A stretch of DNA of 64,000 nucleotides from NCBI GenBank assembly GCA_964017045.1, contig OZ024811.1:9573674-9637673 (forward strand), read 5' to 3'. Below, piece by piece: positions 27,001 to 36,596 of this stretch. Source of the DNA: Omphiscola glabra. Taxonomy: Eukaryota > Mollusca > Gastropoda > Lymnaeidae. Made by a program: the position numbers and the translations under genes. The stretch's first letter is position 1, and each line of letters begins with the position of its first letter. The notes under the pieces were generated by a model. The model had not been told where the DNA came from and did not search any database. It saw only the letters and a list, made by a program, of their open reading frames with translations.

Positions 27001-27240
27001 TGTGTGCTGTTTGAAGCATCTTGTACTAAATGGAAGTGTGTGCTGTTTGAAACATCTTGTACTAAATGGAAGTGTGTTCTGTTTGAAACATCTTGTACTT
27101 AATCGAAGTGGTGCTGTTTGGTACATCTTGTACTAAATGGAAGTGGTGCTCTTTGAAACATATTGTACTAAATGGAAGTGGTGCTATTTGAAATATCTTT
27201 TACTAAATGGAAGTGGTGCTGTTTGGTACATCTTGTACTA
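18019..27240. repeat. About 2.69/2.12-kb higher-order repeats, four copies in two pairs
   Basis: Matching blocks begin at 18019, 20711, 22836 and 25531 (offsets 2692, 2125, 2695). Copy 2 lacks an internal block of about 570 bp that the others have (seen from 19196, 24013 and 26708). Diagnostic substitutions pair copy 1 with copy 3 and copy 2 with copy 4: for example 'tggaactgtgtgc' in place of 'tggaagtgtgtgc' at about 20961 and 25781, and 'actacgtgg' at about 21561 and 26381. The real duplicated unit is therefore a dimer of about 4.82 kb. Confidence 0.88.
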
Positions 27241-27905
27241 AATGGAAGTGTGAGCTGTTTGAAACATCTTGTACTAAGTGGAAGTTTGTGTTAGGTGGAA
27301 CATCTTGTACTAAATCGTAGTGTTTGCTGGGTGGGACATCTTGTACTTAATGGAAGAGTTTGCTTGTTGGGGGGGGGGGGCATCTTGTACTAAATCGAAG
27401 AACTTGCTGGTTTGAGGAACATCTTGTACTAAATCGAAGCGTTCGCTGGGTGGGACATCTTGCACTTAATGTAAGAGTTTGCTGGTTAGTGGGGGGGACA
27501 TCTTGTACTAAATCGAAGTGTTCGCTGGGTGGGACATCTTGTATCAAATCGAAGGGTTTGCTGGATGGGACATCTTGTACTAAATCGAAGTATTTGCTGG
27601 TGAGGGGTACATCTTGCACTAAATAGAAGTGTTTGCTGGGTGGGACATCTTGTACTAAATCGAAGTGTTTGCTGGTGGTTGGGACATCTTGTACTTATTA
27701 GAAGCGTTTGCTGGGTGGACATCTTGTACTAAATAGAAGTGTTTCCTGGGTGGGGCATCTTGTACTAAATAGAAGTGTTTGCTGGGTGGGGCATCTTGTA
27801 CTAAATAGAAGTGTTTGCTGGTGGGTGGGGCATCTTGTACCAAATAGAATGTTCTCGTTTGAACATTTTGTATTAAATGGACGTGAGTGCTGGCTGAAAC
27901 ATCTT

Positions 27906-28025
27906 ATCTTATTCTTACTTATTGTATTTATCATTTGGTATCGTCTTTTGTTGTTTACTGTTTTAGAACGTATCATACAATTAAATAAGATATTATCTTC
28001 TCAATATTGATAACAGTACGTAACA
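27906..28025 (+). repeat. 5' LTR remnant (3'-most 120 bp)
   Basis: It matches the end of the 3' LTR: both share attgtatttatcatttgg, tcgtcttttgttgt, and a tail 'ctcaatattgataacagtac' followed by gtaaca. The first ~480 bp of the LTR are missing and the remnant abuts a satellite monomer (..gaaacatcttat). The LTR promoter region is therefore absent. Confidence 0.85.
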
Positions 28026-28048
28026 AAATGGGGGGCTTGTGAGGGATG
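28026..28048 (+). other. Candidate primer-binding site
   Basis: Immediately after the LTR end (gtaaca) comes aaatggggggcttgtg. A TGG starting a few bases inside the element, followed by a G-rich stretch, is the usual layout of a tRNA primer-binding site. I cannot name the tRNA without a search. Confidence 0.45.
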
Positions 28049-28274
28049 AGGGGTTCGCCAAAATTATTTTTCTATTAGAAGAATCTACCTCCAGAAAGCG
28101 TCCTACCGAGGACTTGTGTTTTTAAGTTTTTACGACTTTCGAACAGTTTTACTTCATCTGCCCTTGACGAATGTTCTCATGACTCCAACAAGAGATTACC
28201 AATCAAGGTCCAAAATTCTTCATCAGAAACTACTGATTTCACATCGGACGTATTTGTGTCACTGCCGGTGAATT

Positions 28275-28540
28275 TTTAGTTTACGGCCAATCAAAATCTT
28301 ACGAGATGCAGGTGCTTCACAGTTCTTACTACTTGAGGGTATACTTCCATTGACTGGATCTATTGCTACATGGGATATCTCATACATCTCAAATCAGACC
28401 TAGCCTCCGGACCTTTAGTTGTGGGTGTCCGACCAACATTACCGTTGGACGGCATCACGTTGCTGCTAGGCAATGATTTAGCTGTTTGGAAGGTGATAGC
28501 CGAACCCATCGTTACTCCTGCACTTTTCTGGAACGAAGTC
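28275..28540 (+). pseudogene. Gypsy retropepsin (aspartic protease) remnant
   Basis: The active-site motif R-D-A-G-A-S-Q is encoded with its catalytic Asp at 28305-28307. After a frameshift (frame changes between about 28340 and 28370) comes the retropepsin C-terminal hallmark LLLGNDLAVWKV (about 28461-28496). The domain would cleave the Gag-Pol polyprotein. It is followed within about a dozen codons by the integrase zinc-binding region, with no spacer for an RT. Confidence 0.85.
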
Positions 28541-29460
28541 CTGAGCTTAGCACATGATAAACCACTTTCAGGCCATTTGGAAGTGAACAAGACATATCAC
28601 AAAAATCCCGTTTCACTTCATTGGGCCCAAATCAAGAAAATCATGTCATACTTGTCAGGTGGTAGGGAAACCAAATAAGAAGATATTAGCAGCTCCTCTT
28701 CAACCCATTCCAGCGATTGAAGAACAGTTCTTTCGCGTCATAATAGACTGCATTGGTTCTCTGCCAAAGACAAAATCAGGTCACCAATACTTGCTGAAAT
28801 AATTGTGTGCTTCAACAAGGCTCCCAGAAGCTATTTCTCTTCGCAATATCAAACTCTGAACATTGACGAAATATTTTACATTGTTTTGTCTTCCGAAGTC
28901 TGTACAGTCTGACCAAGGAACCAACTTTAAGACTGGACTATTCAAACAAGTGATGTACTTGTTGGGTATAGAACACTGCTTGTCGAGTGAGTATCATCCT
29001 GAGTCGCAGGGAGCACTTGAGCGATTCTATCAAAAATTAAAGAAAATGATGAGAACGTACTGCCTGGAGCAGGAGAAAGACTGAGATGAGGGCATCAACA
29101 TGCAACTGTTCGCCGCAAGAGAAGCAGTTCAAGAATCATTTTGATTCAACGCCTACGAGCTGGTGTTTGGCCATATGGTCCGCGGCCCCATTAAACTTTT
29201 AAAAGATACGTGGATGTCATCGACACTTGCAAAAGGACTTTTGGACTATGTCTTAAAGTTTTAAACTAAACTTTTTAATGCCTTTAATTTGGCTAAACCA
29301 CATTTAAAAGATTCTCAATCTAAAATGAAAGTTTGTTAGAACGAAAAAAAATCCAAATGCAGACAGTTTGCGTCAATTGGCAAAGTGCTTGTACTTTTGC
29401 CGATACCAGGATAGGCACTACAAGCTAGATATTTTTGTCCTTATATTGTCCAAATTTATT
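28541..29460 (+). pseudogene. Gypsy integrase remnant (H2C2, DD35E core, GPY-like C-terminus)
   Basis: A zinc-binding His pair lies in AHDKPLSGHLEVNKTYH (about 28549-28600). Its Cys pair C-H-T-C is at 28644-28655, one frame over. Catalytic residues follow: D in V-I-I-D-C-I-G (28746-28748), D in QSDQGTNF (28911-28913), and E in GALERF (29019-29021). The last two are separated by 35 residues, as in DD35E integrases. A C-terminal segment reading VLVLLPIPG, then ARYF.PYIV, (about 29383-29447) resembles the Gypsy GPY/F module. Stops and shifts at about 28675, 28800-28860, 29082 and later show decay. The enzyme would insert cDNA into the genome. Confidence 0.88.
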
Positions 29461-29599
29461 GATTTAAATTACAGTTTGTTCACACTAGATCGTAAAAAAA
29501 AAGAAACAGTTATGTCACAATAATATGTTAAAAGAATATTTAGAAATAAAATGTGAAGATAATTGTCCATCCTCCGAAATTAATGTTGATACAATCTCA

Positions 29600-30341
29600 A
29601 CTGTAACTTCAGTACTTAAAGAAAATGTTACTGAAACCTTTGATAGTGTCCCAGAAAAATTTGGCCATCACAAGATAAAAAATTCAGAAATACTGGCAAC
29701 TTAGATAAGAAACTAGGACATTTGTCATTGTCGGGGAAGGATGTTGTTAAGTCTGTTATTGCAGATTTTATTTCACATTTCCCTTAAGGGCCTAATAAAA
29801 CGACCATGGCTGTACATGATTTTGACATTGGCAATGCAGTTCCGGTCAAGCAACACTCCTATAGGGTCAATCCGGAAAAAAACTTGAAATAATCTGGACT
29901 GAAATAAAATACATGCTTGAAAATGATATCATTGAACCAAGCTATAATAACTAGAGTTCTCCTTGTATTTTAGTCCCAAAGCCTTACACAAGTTACAGGT
30001 TTTGCACTGATTTCACAAAAATTAATTCAATTACAAAATCTGATTCCTTTCTGATTCCAAGGATAGACGATCTTATAGATCGAATAAGCGATGCGAAATA
30101 TGTGACCAAGATAGACCTACTATCAGGTTATTGGCAGGTTCCTCTTTCTGACAGAGCAAAAAAAGCTTCTACTTTCTGCACTCCAGATGGTTTATACCAA
30201 TATAAAGTAATGCCGTTTGGATTTAAAAATGCCCCAGCTACATTCCAACGTCTAGTTAATAACATTATTGCTGACCAGGAAAATTGCAGCGCCTATATTG
30301 ATGATGTAATTATTTCAGTCAAGATCTTTCCAATCATATAA
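29600..30341 (+). pseudogene. Gypsy reverse transcriptase remnant
   Basis: A linker with SEILATLDKKLGHLS-like text (about 29683-29735) leads into an RT. The RT has VKQHSYRVNPEKN (about 29848), SSPCILVPKP (about 29955), YRFCTDF (about 29995), VTKIDLLSGYWQVPL (about 30102-30146), VMPFGFKNAPATFQRL, and the catalytic YIDD (30294-30305). A continuous frame covers 30102-30341. Stops before it (about 29787 and 29890) and after it mark decay. It lies downstream of integrase, the reverse of normal Gypsy order. Confidence 0.9.
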
Positions 30342-30419
30342 ACCAATTAATATCTCTGTTTAAAAAATTCTTGCTGGCAAATGTAACTGTAAATTTAAAT
30401 AAGTGTGAATTTTGTCACA

Positions 30420-30900
30420 CAACTGTGGAATATTTGTCACATAGTGGGTCAAGGTCATGTAAAGCCTGTTCAAGCTAAGATAAATGCTATTATATCATTT
30501 CCACCACCCACTACTAGAAAAGGGTTAATGCGATTTGTGGGAAATGGCAGTTTACTATAGAAAATGTTGCAATCATTTCTAAGTTATTGCTTCTCGCCTT
30601 AGTAATATGTTAAAGAAAAAAGCAAAATTTAATTGGTCAGGTGCTTGCCAGGAAGCATTCAAAAATATAGAAAATATATTAGCTTATGCTCCTGTTCTCA
30701 TTGCACCAGACTTTAACAAACAGTTTAAATTAGCTGTAGATGCCAGTGACGTTGTGATTGGTGCAGTTCTTTTTAAAGAAGATGACCACAGTGTAGTTCA
30801 TCATGTCTGTTATTTCTTAAAGAAAGTTAACGCCCATCAGAAAAATTGTTCAACTATAGAAAAATAATGTTTAAATTTAATTCTTGCTCTCCAACAATTT
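30420..30900 (+). pseudogene. Gypsy RNase H remnant
   Basis: The frame 30607-30867 encodes the thumb-to-RNase H region: FNWSGACQEAFKNI, then the RNase H core LAVDASDVVIGAVLF with its first catalytic Asp at 30739-30741, then VCYFLKKVNAHQKN and STIEK. Later catalytic residues lie in decayed sequence up to about 31090, where LSRK-like text can still be glimpsed. It removes template RNA in functional relatives. Confidence 0.85.
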
Positions 30901-31235
30901 GATTTTTATACAAGGTGATCGTTACATTCAGTACTTGTTTTTACTGAACACAGTCTCTAACACTTTTGAATAAGAAGGTCTCCAAAAAATCAAAGATTGT
31001 TAAGATGGAGTCTATTTTTACAAGTATAATTTGGACATAAAACATATAAAAGGCAAAGATAATATATTGCTGATAATTTGTCCAGAAAATAATTTTGACT
31101 GTACATAAATTATGTAATTGTTTATAAGCTGTTAATAAGCTTTTCTTTAATATTTGGAAGGGAAGAAATTGATGTTCTTTTACTTCTTAAATGAAGAAGA
31201 ATTGCATTTTTTTTAATGAATTTTTTGTTTTCTTT

Positions 31236-31246
31236 AAAGAAGGGGG
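31236..31246 (+). other. Polypurine tract
   Basis: aaagaaggggg directly before the LTR start TGTTATG. This purine run is the plus-strand priming site in LTR retrotransposons. Confidence 0.8.
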
Positions 31247-31846
31247 TGTTATGTAGACGACACTGTACATGAACTCTAGCAGACAACAAGCTCGAGACCG
31301 CATTTAGGGTTTTGGTAGCTAAAAATAGTGTCCCTTTGACCTCGGCTACAATTAACAAATTCATGGCCTGTTTCATTATTTGTAGAAACATCTGGAGAAA
31401 ACTGGAAAGGAAAACAATGCGTAAGGCGGTTCTCGAAACATGAGTAAAAAGTCTGGAGAAGGGGACACGAGATATTTTGGGGAGGAGACCATTTATCACG
31501 AGATACTTGGAGCGTGTGTTATTTAGGCTACGAATCAGAGCTTTGTTTACGATGTGTGTGTAGATTTCTTTTCATCATTGTACCATTTTGCAGATTGTGT
31601 TTTATTTAACATCGCAACCGGTACAAGTCAAAGCGTCAATAGTTTTAATTATGTTTCTTTTGTTTTTTAAATGCATTATATTTAACATATTAAAACTTTT
31701 TCATTGTAATTAGCCCCAGTTTTGGTATCGTTTTCTTTGTTATTGTATTTATCATTTGGGATCGTCTTTTGTTGTATACTGATTTAGAACGAGGCAAACA
31801 CTTAAATAAGAGATTAATTTCTCAATATTGATAACAGTACGTAACA
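31247..31846 (+). repeat. 3' LTR, 600 bp
   Basis: It starts TGTTATG and ends CGTAACA, so the termini form the inverted pair TGTTA/TAACA and obey the TG...CA rule. The purine tract precedes it, and satellite sequence (actaaatggaagtg) resumes at the next base. The last ~120 bp match the 5' LTR remnant at 27906-28025, with scattered mismatches and small indels, implying an old insertion. Confidence 0.88.
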
Positions 31847-33868
31847 ACTAAATGGAAGTGCGTGCTGGGTGGAACATTGTGTACTAAATCGAAGTGTGTG
31901 ATGGGTCGAACATCTTATCCTAAATGGAAGTGTGTGCTGGATGAAACATCTTGATTGATTGATTGATTTGTTTATTTATAAAGTGCTGGTATCCATGCTA
32001 CTTTAGCATGCTCACTGCACTCTGGTTTTAATAAATCTGTTTAAACTAAAGAGTTTTAAAATATTTCTTAAATGATGTTTTATCCTTTTCAATACTCCTC
32101 AAAGATTGAGTGCTTGAGGGGTGAGTACTAAATTAAATGGTGGCTGTAACATTGTGTACTAAATGAAAGTGTATGCTTGGTGAAATATTGTGTACTGAAA
32201 TCAAATCTACTAAATGGTAGTATGACATAGGTGGAACATCTTGTATTAAATGTAAGTAGGTAATGGGCGAAACATTGCATACATTGCTCTGGGGAACATT
32301 TTGTAGTATATGTGTTTTTTAGGTGAAAAATCTTGTAATTAATTAACGGGGGTGATGGGTGAAACATCTTGTACTAAATGGAATTGGATGCCGGTTGGAA
32401 CATTGTGTACTAAAAGGAATTGGATGCCGGTGGAACATTGTGTACTAAAAGGAATTGGTTGCTGGGTGGAACCATGTATACTAAATGGAAGTGTGTGTTG
32501 GGTTAAAATATTTTACTAAATATAAGTGGGTGCTGGGTGTATAATCTTGTACCAAATGGTATTAAATGCTGGATGTAGCCTTTTGTACTAAAAGGAAGTG
32601 TGTGTTGCGTGAAACATTGTGTACTAAAAGGAAATGTCCTGGGGGGAAAATTTTGAAGTATATGTAATTTTTTGCTAGGTGAAACATCTTATACTACATT
32701 GAAGTTAGTGCTGGGTTGAACATCTTGAACTGAAGTAAAGTTGGTGCTGTGTTAACATTGTGTACTAAATAGAAGTGTGTGCTGTGTGAAATATCCTTTA
32801 CTAAATGGAAGTGAGTGCTGGGAAAACTTCTTTTACTATATGTAAGTGAGTGCTGGTGCAACATCTTGTAATAAATAGAAGTGGATGCTGGATGGAACAT
32901 CTTTTACTAAATGGAAGTGTGTGCTGCGTTAAACTTTTTGAAAATAATGAAAGTGTGTTCTGGGTGAAAAATGTTACACTAAATTGAAGGTGGTGCTGGG
33001 AGGAATATTTTGTAGTAAATGGAAGTATGTGCTGGTTGGAACTTCTTGTGCTATATGGAAGTGGGTGCTGGGAGGATAATCTTGTACTAAATTGAAATGG
33101 GTGCTTACTTATACTTTGAGTAGTAAAACTAATTGTTTTCTGTGTAGAACATTGCGTAATGAAAAGAAATTTGTGCTGGTGGTATATTTTGTAGTAAATG
33201 TAAGATTTTGTTATGTGGAACATTATGTGCTAAGTTAAGTGGGTGATCGGCGAAACATTGTGTACTAAAGGAAAGTGGTGCTGGGTGGAATATTCTTTAG
33301 TAAATAGATGTTCGTCCTGGGTGCAACATCTTGTACTAAAATTATGTGTGTGCTACGTGGAACATTGTTCACTAAATCGAAGTGTGTGCTGGGTGGAAAA
33401 TCTTGTCATAAATGGGTGAAAATTCTGTGTGTAACATTGTGAAGTAAAAGGAAATGTGTGCCGGGAGGGAGGGGGGATTTGTAGTAAATGTAAGTGTTTG
33501 CTCAGTGGAAAATCTTGTACTAAATGGACATAGGTTCTGGCTGTTGTATCTTTTATTAAATAGAAGTGGATACTGGGTACATTATCTTTCACTAATAGGA
33601 AGTGGGTGCTGGGAAAAAGTATTGTATTTATAGGAAGTGTGTGCTGAGTGGAACATAGTATACTACACGAAAGTGGGTGCTTGGTGGAGCATTTTCTACT
33701 TAATGGAAGTTGCTGCTGGGTGGAACATCTTGTACTTAATGGAAGTGGGTGCTGAGTACAACATCTTTTACTAAATGGAAGTGTGTGCTGGATGGAACAC
33801 TCTTGAACTAATGAAAGTCTCTTCTGGGAGGAACATCATGTTCTGAATGGAAGTGTTTGCTGGGTGGT
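31847..33868. repeat. Diverged right flank of the satellite
   Basis: The same monomer family resumes mid-monomer (actaaatggaag). Here copies are strongly diverged, with forms such as 'gctgggtggaacattgtgta', and with no higher-order structure. Divergence at both outer edges against a homogeneous interior indicates that this was one continuous array before the Gypsy insertion. Confidence 0.9.
31955..32124. mobile_element. About 170-bp insertion with (ATTG)n, SINE-tail-like
   Basis: A satellite monomer is cut between 'acatcttg' and 'tactaaat' by foreign sequence that starts with an attg repeat. It continues ttataaagtgctggtatcc and ends ggggtgag. On the minus strand it would read as unique sequence ending in a (CAAT)n tail, as many SINEs and RTE 3' ends do. 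I see no unambiguous target duplication and no box A/B. Confidence 0.55.
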
Positions 33869-34177
33869 CGATTTTGGCTTGGTACCCGAGTGGTAGAGCC
33901 AAGCCCAAGCTATTTCAATCCCCAACCTAGGCAAAGACATTACCATAACCTCGGGTGGATAGATTGATGGGACTCGTTCACCTCGTATGGCAACTCATCG
34001 CGTAGGTATGAGATCGACACAATGATAACTCCTGTTATGTAGAACACTGTGCACAGTGAAGCACACAAGAAAAAACTGCCACTCATCTAAGACATCCCGA
34101 TCTATTTTAGTCACCTTGACTTAGTTTTGCCATTGTATCAAATAAACAAGAGCGATACATATATGTTATACATTATT
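33869..34177 (+). other. Non-satellite segment with a tRNA-like head (possible SINE)
   Basis: The segment begins ttggcttggtacccgagtgg, resembling a pol III box A (TRGYnnAnnGG). A box B-like tttcaatcccc follows about 30 bases later (near 33916). The cloverleaf is too degraded to be a tRNA gene. It may be a tRNA-derived SINE or simply the DNA into which the next LINE inserted. The remainder to 34177 is complex but unrecognised. Confidence 0.35.
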
Positions 34178-35054
34178 GGCATGATCATCAGCTTAAAGAA
34201 AACCAACATTATGGCTCAGGACGCTGACTCTCCCCCCACTATCTCCATCGACGACTGCGACTTGGATGCTGTTGACAGATTCACATATCTAGGGTCGAAC
34301 ATTTCGAGCACCCTCTCAATGGAGGATGAGATAAGTGGTAGGATAGGGAGGGCCGCAACTGTTATGACGAGATTGAAGAAAAGAGTCTGGTCCAATGCCA
34401 AGCTCACAACAAGAACTAAGCTGCAGGTATACCAGGCCTGCTTACTGAGCACACTCCTCTATGGATGTGAGTCTTGGACTACATACAACAGGCACGAAAA
34501 AAGGCTCAATGGCTTCCACCTCAGATGCCTGCGCCGCATCCTTGACATCAAATGGCAGGAAAAAGTCCCCAACACGGATGTCCTGTCTCAAACAAATATG
34601 TGCAGCGTCTCAGCCCTTTTAATCCAACGACGCCTCCGCTGGCTTGGGCACGTCAAGCGAATGCAACCTGGTCGCATACCTATGGACGTGCTGTACAGCG
34701 AGCTGGCGACAGGGAAATGGTCAGTTAGACGGCCTCGTCTCAGATACATAGACATTTGCAAAAGACATATGAAGGCGGCTAACATCAACATCTCAAATTG
34801 GGAGGACCTGGTTAAGGATCGATCCACATGGCGGGGCATCGTGAAGGAAGGATCACTACGTGCCGAGGAGCTCTTCAGGGCGGAAGCAGCTGTGAAGAGG
34901 GCGCGGAGAAAGGCAAGAAAACACTACTCCACCGTATTCGTGTGCGGGACATGCACAAGTAACTGCCATTCAAGGATCGGTCTCATTAGGCACACGAAGA
35001 GCTGCAACCAGACAAGATAATCTATCGTCTCTCGTAGACGGAAAAATGCCATAC

Positions 35055-35060
<6 letters not shown>
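34127..35060 (+). mobile_element. 5'-truncated RTE-like LINE, C-terminal part intact
   Basis: An open frame of 297 codons runs 34127-35020, but LINE similarity begins only near 34178, at ISLKKTNIMAQ. The earlier residues are read-in from host sequence. Recognisable parts are FTYLGSNISS, TKLQVYQACLLSTLLYGCESW, LRRILDIKWQEKVPN, and RRLRWLGHVKRM, the connection region of the abundant RTE-like LINEs often labelled 'craniofacial development protein 2-like' in animal genomes. It ends in a Cys/His module: C-G-T-C, then H-T-K-S-C, a likely nucleic-acid-binding finger. Endonuclease and catalytic RT are missing. The short 3' UTR contains a small hairpin (gtctctcgtagac) and ends in a TA repeat, as expected for RTE tails. 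Confidence 0.82.
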
Positions 35061-35093
<33 letters not shown>

Positions 35094-35105
35094 AAGAGGA
35101 AGAGA
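35050..35105. repeat. (TA)n(GA)n microsatellite
   Basis: About eleven TA units run directly into GA units at the 3' end of the LINE. The TA part is probably the element's own tail. Confidence 0.9.
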
Positions 35106-35485
35106 GACAGACGCTGACGAATTGAGTATCTCTCCTTTAATTTAAACAAACAAAAAAGTGCAGGCTACTATTCAGTTGAAAATTGCCTTGGACATTTCGC
35201 ATGCGAAAAACGACTTACTTCCTTAAGGTTAAGATTTAATCAAAGTGGAACATATGAAGGGGACGTTTGTTTGTCTTATAGTAGGCTAGGTAGGATTAAG
35301 TCTATATATAGGTCATCAGAAGTCCAAGGAGCCTCAAAATTTAAAATACTAGAGCAGCTGTTCTGCTCTTTTTTTCTATTCTAACTTCAATCAGAAAGGC
35401 GAGTTTAAATTTTTTAGGAATAACTTGGAAGATATAAGGAAAATTTAAACCATTCTGGATTGTACGTTTCCCACATCATCCATAG
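35106..35485. other. Unannotated AT-rich DNA
   Basis: Ordinary complexity with no supported feature. The last ~30 bases already resemble the following repeat. Confidence 0.5.
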
Positions 35486-36065
35486 CTAGAATGCCGCAAC
35501 TCTACTACATCATTTATAGTTAGGATATTGTAACTCTACTACATCATCTACAGTTAGAACATGGAAAATCTCCTACATCATCTACAGTTAGAACATGGTA
35601 AATCTCCTACATCATCTACAGTTAGAACATGGTAAATCTCCTACATCATCTACAGTTAGAACATGGTAAATCTCCTACATCATCTACAGTTAGAACATGG
35701 TAAATCTCCTACATCATCTACAGTTAGAACATGGAAAATCTCCTACATCATCTACAGTTAGAACATGGAAAATCTCCTACATCATCTACAGTTAGAACAT
35801 GGTAAATCTCCTACATCATCTACAGTTAGAACATGGTAAATCTCCTACATCATCTACAGTTAGAACATGGTAAATCTCCTACATCATCTACAGTTAGAAC
35901 ATGGAAAATCTCCTACATCATCTACAGTTAGAACATGGAAAATCTCCTACATCATCTACAGTTAGAACATGGTAAATCTCCTACATCATCTACAGTTAGA
36001 ACATGGTAAATCTCCTACATCATCTACAGTTAGAACATGGAAAATCTCCTACATTATCTTTGTTA
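35486..36065. repeat. 34-bp minisatellite, about 16 copies
   Basis: The unit contains acatcatctacagttagaac, then atggtaaatctcct or atggaaaatctcct. Core copies are identical except for that T/A site. Its order along the array is A, TTTT, AA, TTT, AA, TT, A. Copies at both ends are diverged. Confidence 0.95.
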
Positions 36066-36596
36066 GGATATTCTTTTTAATTCGGAAAAAAGGAGGAAAA
36101 GGGGGGTTCGGGGGACGGGGGGGGGGGGGGTCGAAAAATTTAAACAAAAAGGGTTGCAGGCAGCTTATCGAGATGTGCTTAAAGGGAAACAATCCCTTAA
36201 TATATCTTTTCAAAATACCAGGCCGAATTACCTTTCAATTATTTTTTTGTAAATAGAACGTAGTGACGGTAAATATAAAGAAGGTCAATATAATAAGTGA
36301 TGCAAGGGATATGGGAATGGATTGTTAAGAATCTCGGCTAACAAGATTCACTCAAGCATCAAATGTCAGCTTTATCAATCATAGACATTTTGCTCACGCT
36401 AGGACACAATGTCAATGGAGTAATGCAAACAATGTCTGTAAACTCAAGCTTTTATTTCTTGTGCAGTGGGGCACTCACTTTAAGCTCATGCCCGTAAACA
36501 ATATCAGCTCACAGCAGAAAATAAAATTATCCCATCCCAGCACACAATATCAGCTTACGCTAGAACACAATATATACTCATTCCAGCACATAATAT
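36066..36596. other. Spacer with a poly-G tract
   Basis: A purine-rich run with an unbroken G-tract lies near 36117-36130. The rest, to the start of the 23-bp array, is plain AT-rich DNA. The last 60 bases (cagcacacaatatc-like) are degenerate copies of the next repeat. Confidence 0.5.

Larger units (their letters stand above)
9420..27905. repeat. Giant satellite array of 35/36-bp monomers
   Basis: Roughly 500 tandem monomers. The core is 'catcttgtactaaatggaag' followed by either tgtgtgctgtttgaaa (36-bp form) or tggtgctgtttgaaa (35-bp form). Subtypes include 'ggtacaacatgtac', 'ggaacatc', 'gaagcatc' and a 'gctgggtgggacatc' class. Monomers at the left edge (9.4-10.0 kb) are diverged, while the interior is homogenised into higher-order repeats, the usual outcome of unequal exchange. 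Because the 36-bp form is twelve codons, long Cys/Lys/Leu-rich frames open on both strands and in two frames at once (for example 18019-18579 and 20711-21271). They shift or stop wherever a 35-bp monomer occurs, so I treat none as a gene. Confidence 0.97.
27906..31846 (+). mobile_element. Defective Ty3/Gypsy LTR retrotransposon with Gmr1-like domain order
   Basis: A 600-bp 3' LTR (31247-31846) and a 120-bp remnant of the 5' LTR (27906-28025) bracket about 3.2 kb of decayed pol. Domains read 5' to 3' as protease, integrase (zinc-binding, DDE core, C-terminal GPY-like), reverse transcriptase, RNase H. Ordinary Gypsy elements have integrase last. Integrase-first order in a Gypsy-type polymerase is known for the Gmr1 group. 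No gag is recognisable and there is no room for a full one. Multiple frameshifts and stops make it inactive. Satellite monomers lie on both sides, so it inserted into the array. There is no env-like frame. Confidence 0.88.

Noticed and set aside
10045..27136. Dozens of 60-186-codon Cys/Lys/Leu-rich open frames on both strands of the satellite
   Set aside because: They follow from a 36-bp (twelve-codon) monomer, open simultaneously in two frames and on both strands, and break wherever a 35-bp monomer occurs. No independent start context or codon bias is seen.
27906..31846. Endogenous retrovirus with envelope
   Set aside because: After RNase H the sequence goes directly to the polypurine tract and LTR. 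There is no env-like frame or membrane segment.
33869..33945. A functional tRNA gene
   Set aside because: Only weak box A/B resemblance is present. I could not fold an acceptor stem or a convincing anticodon arm.
35486..36065. CRISPR-like array
   Set aside because: Units are contiguous with no unique spacers, there are no cas genes, and the context is eukaryotic. The same holds for the other minisatellites.
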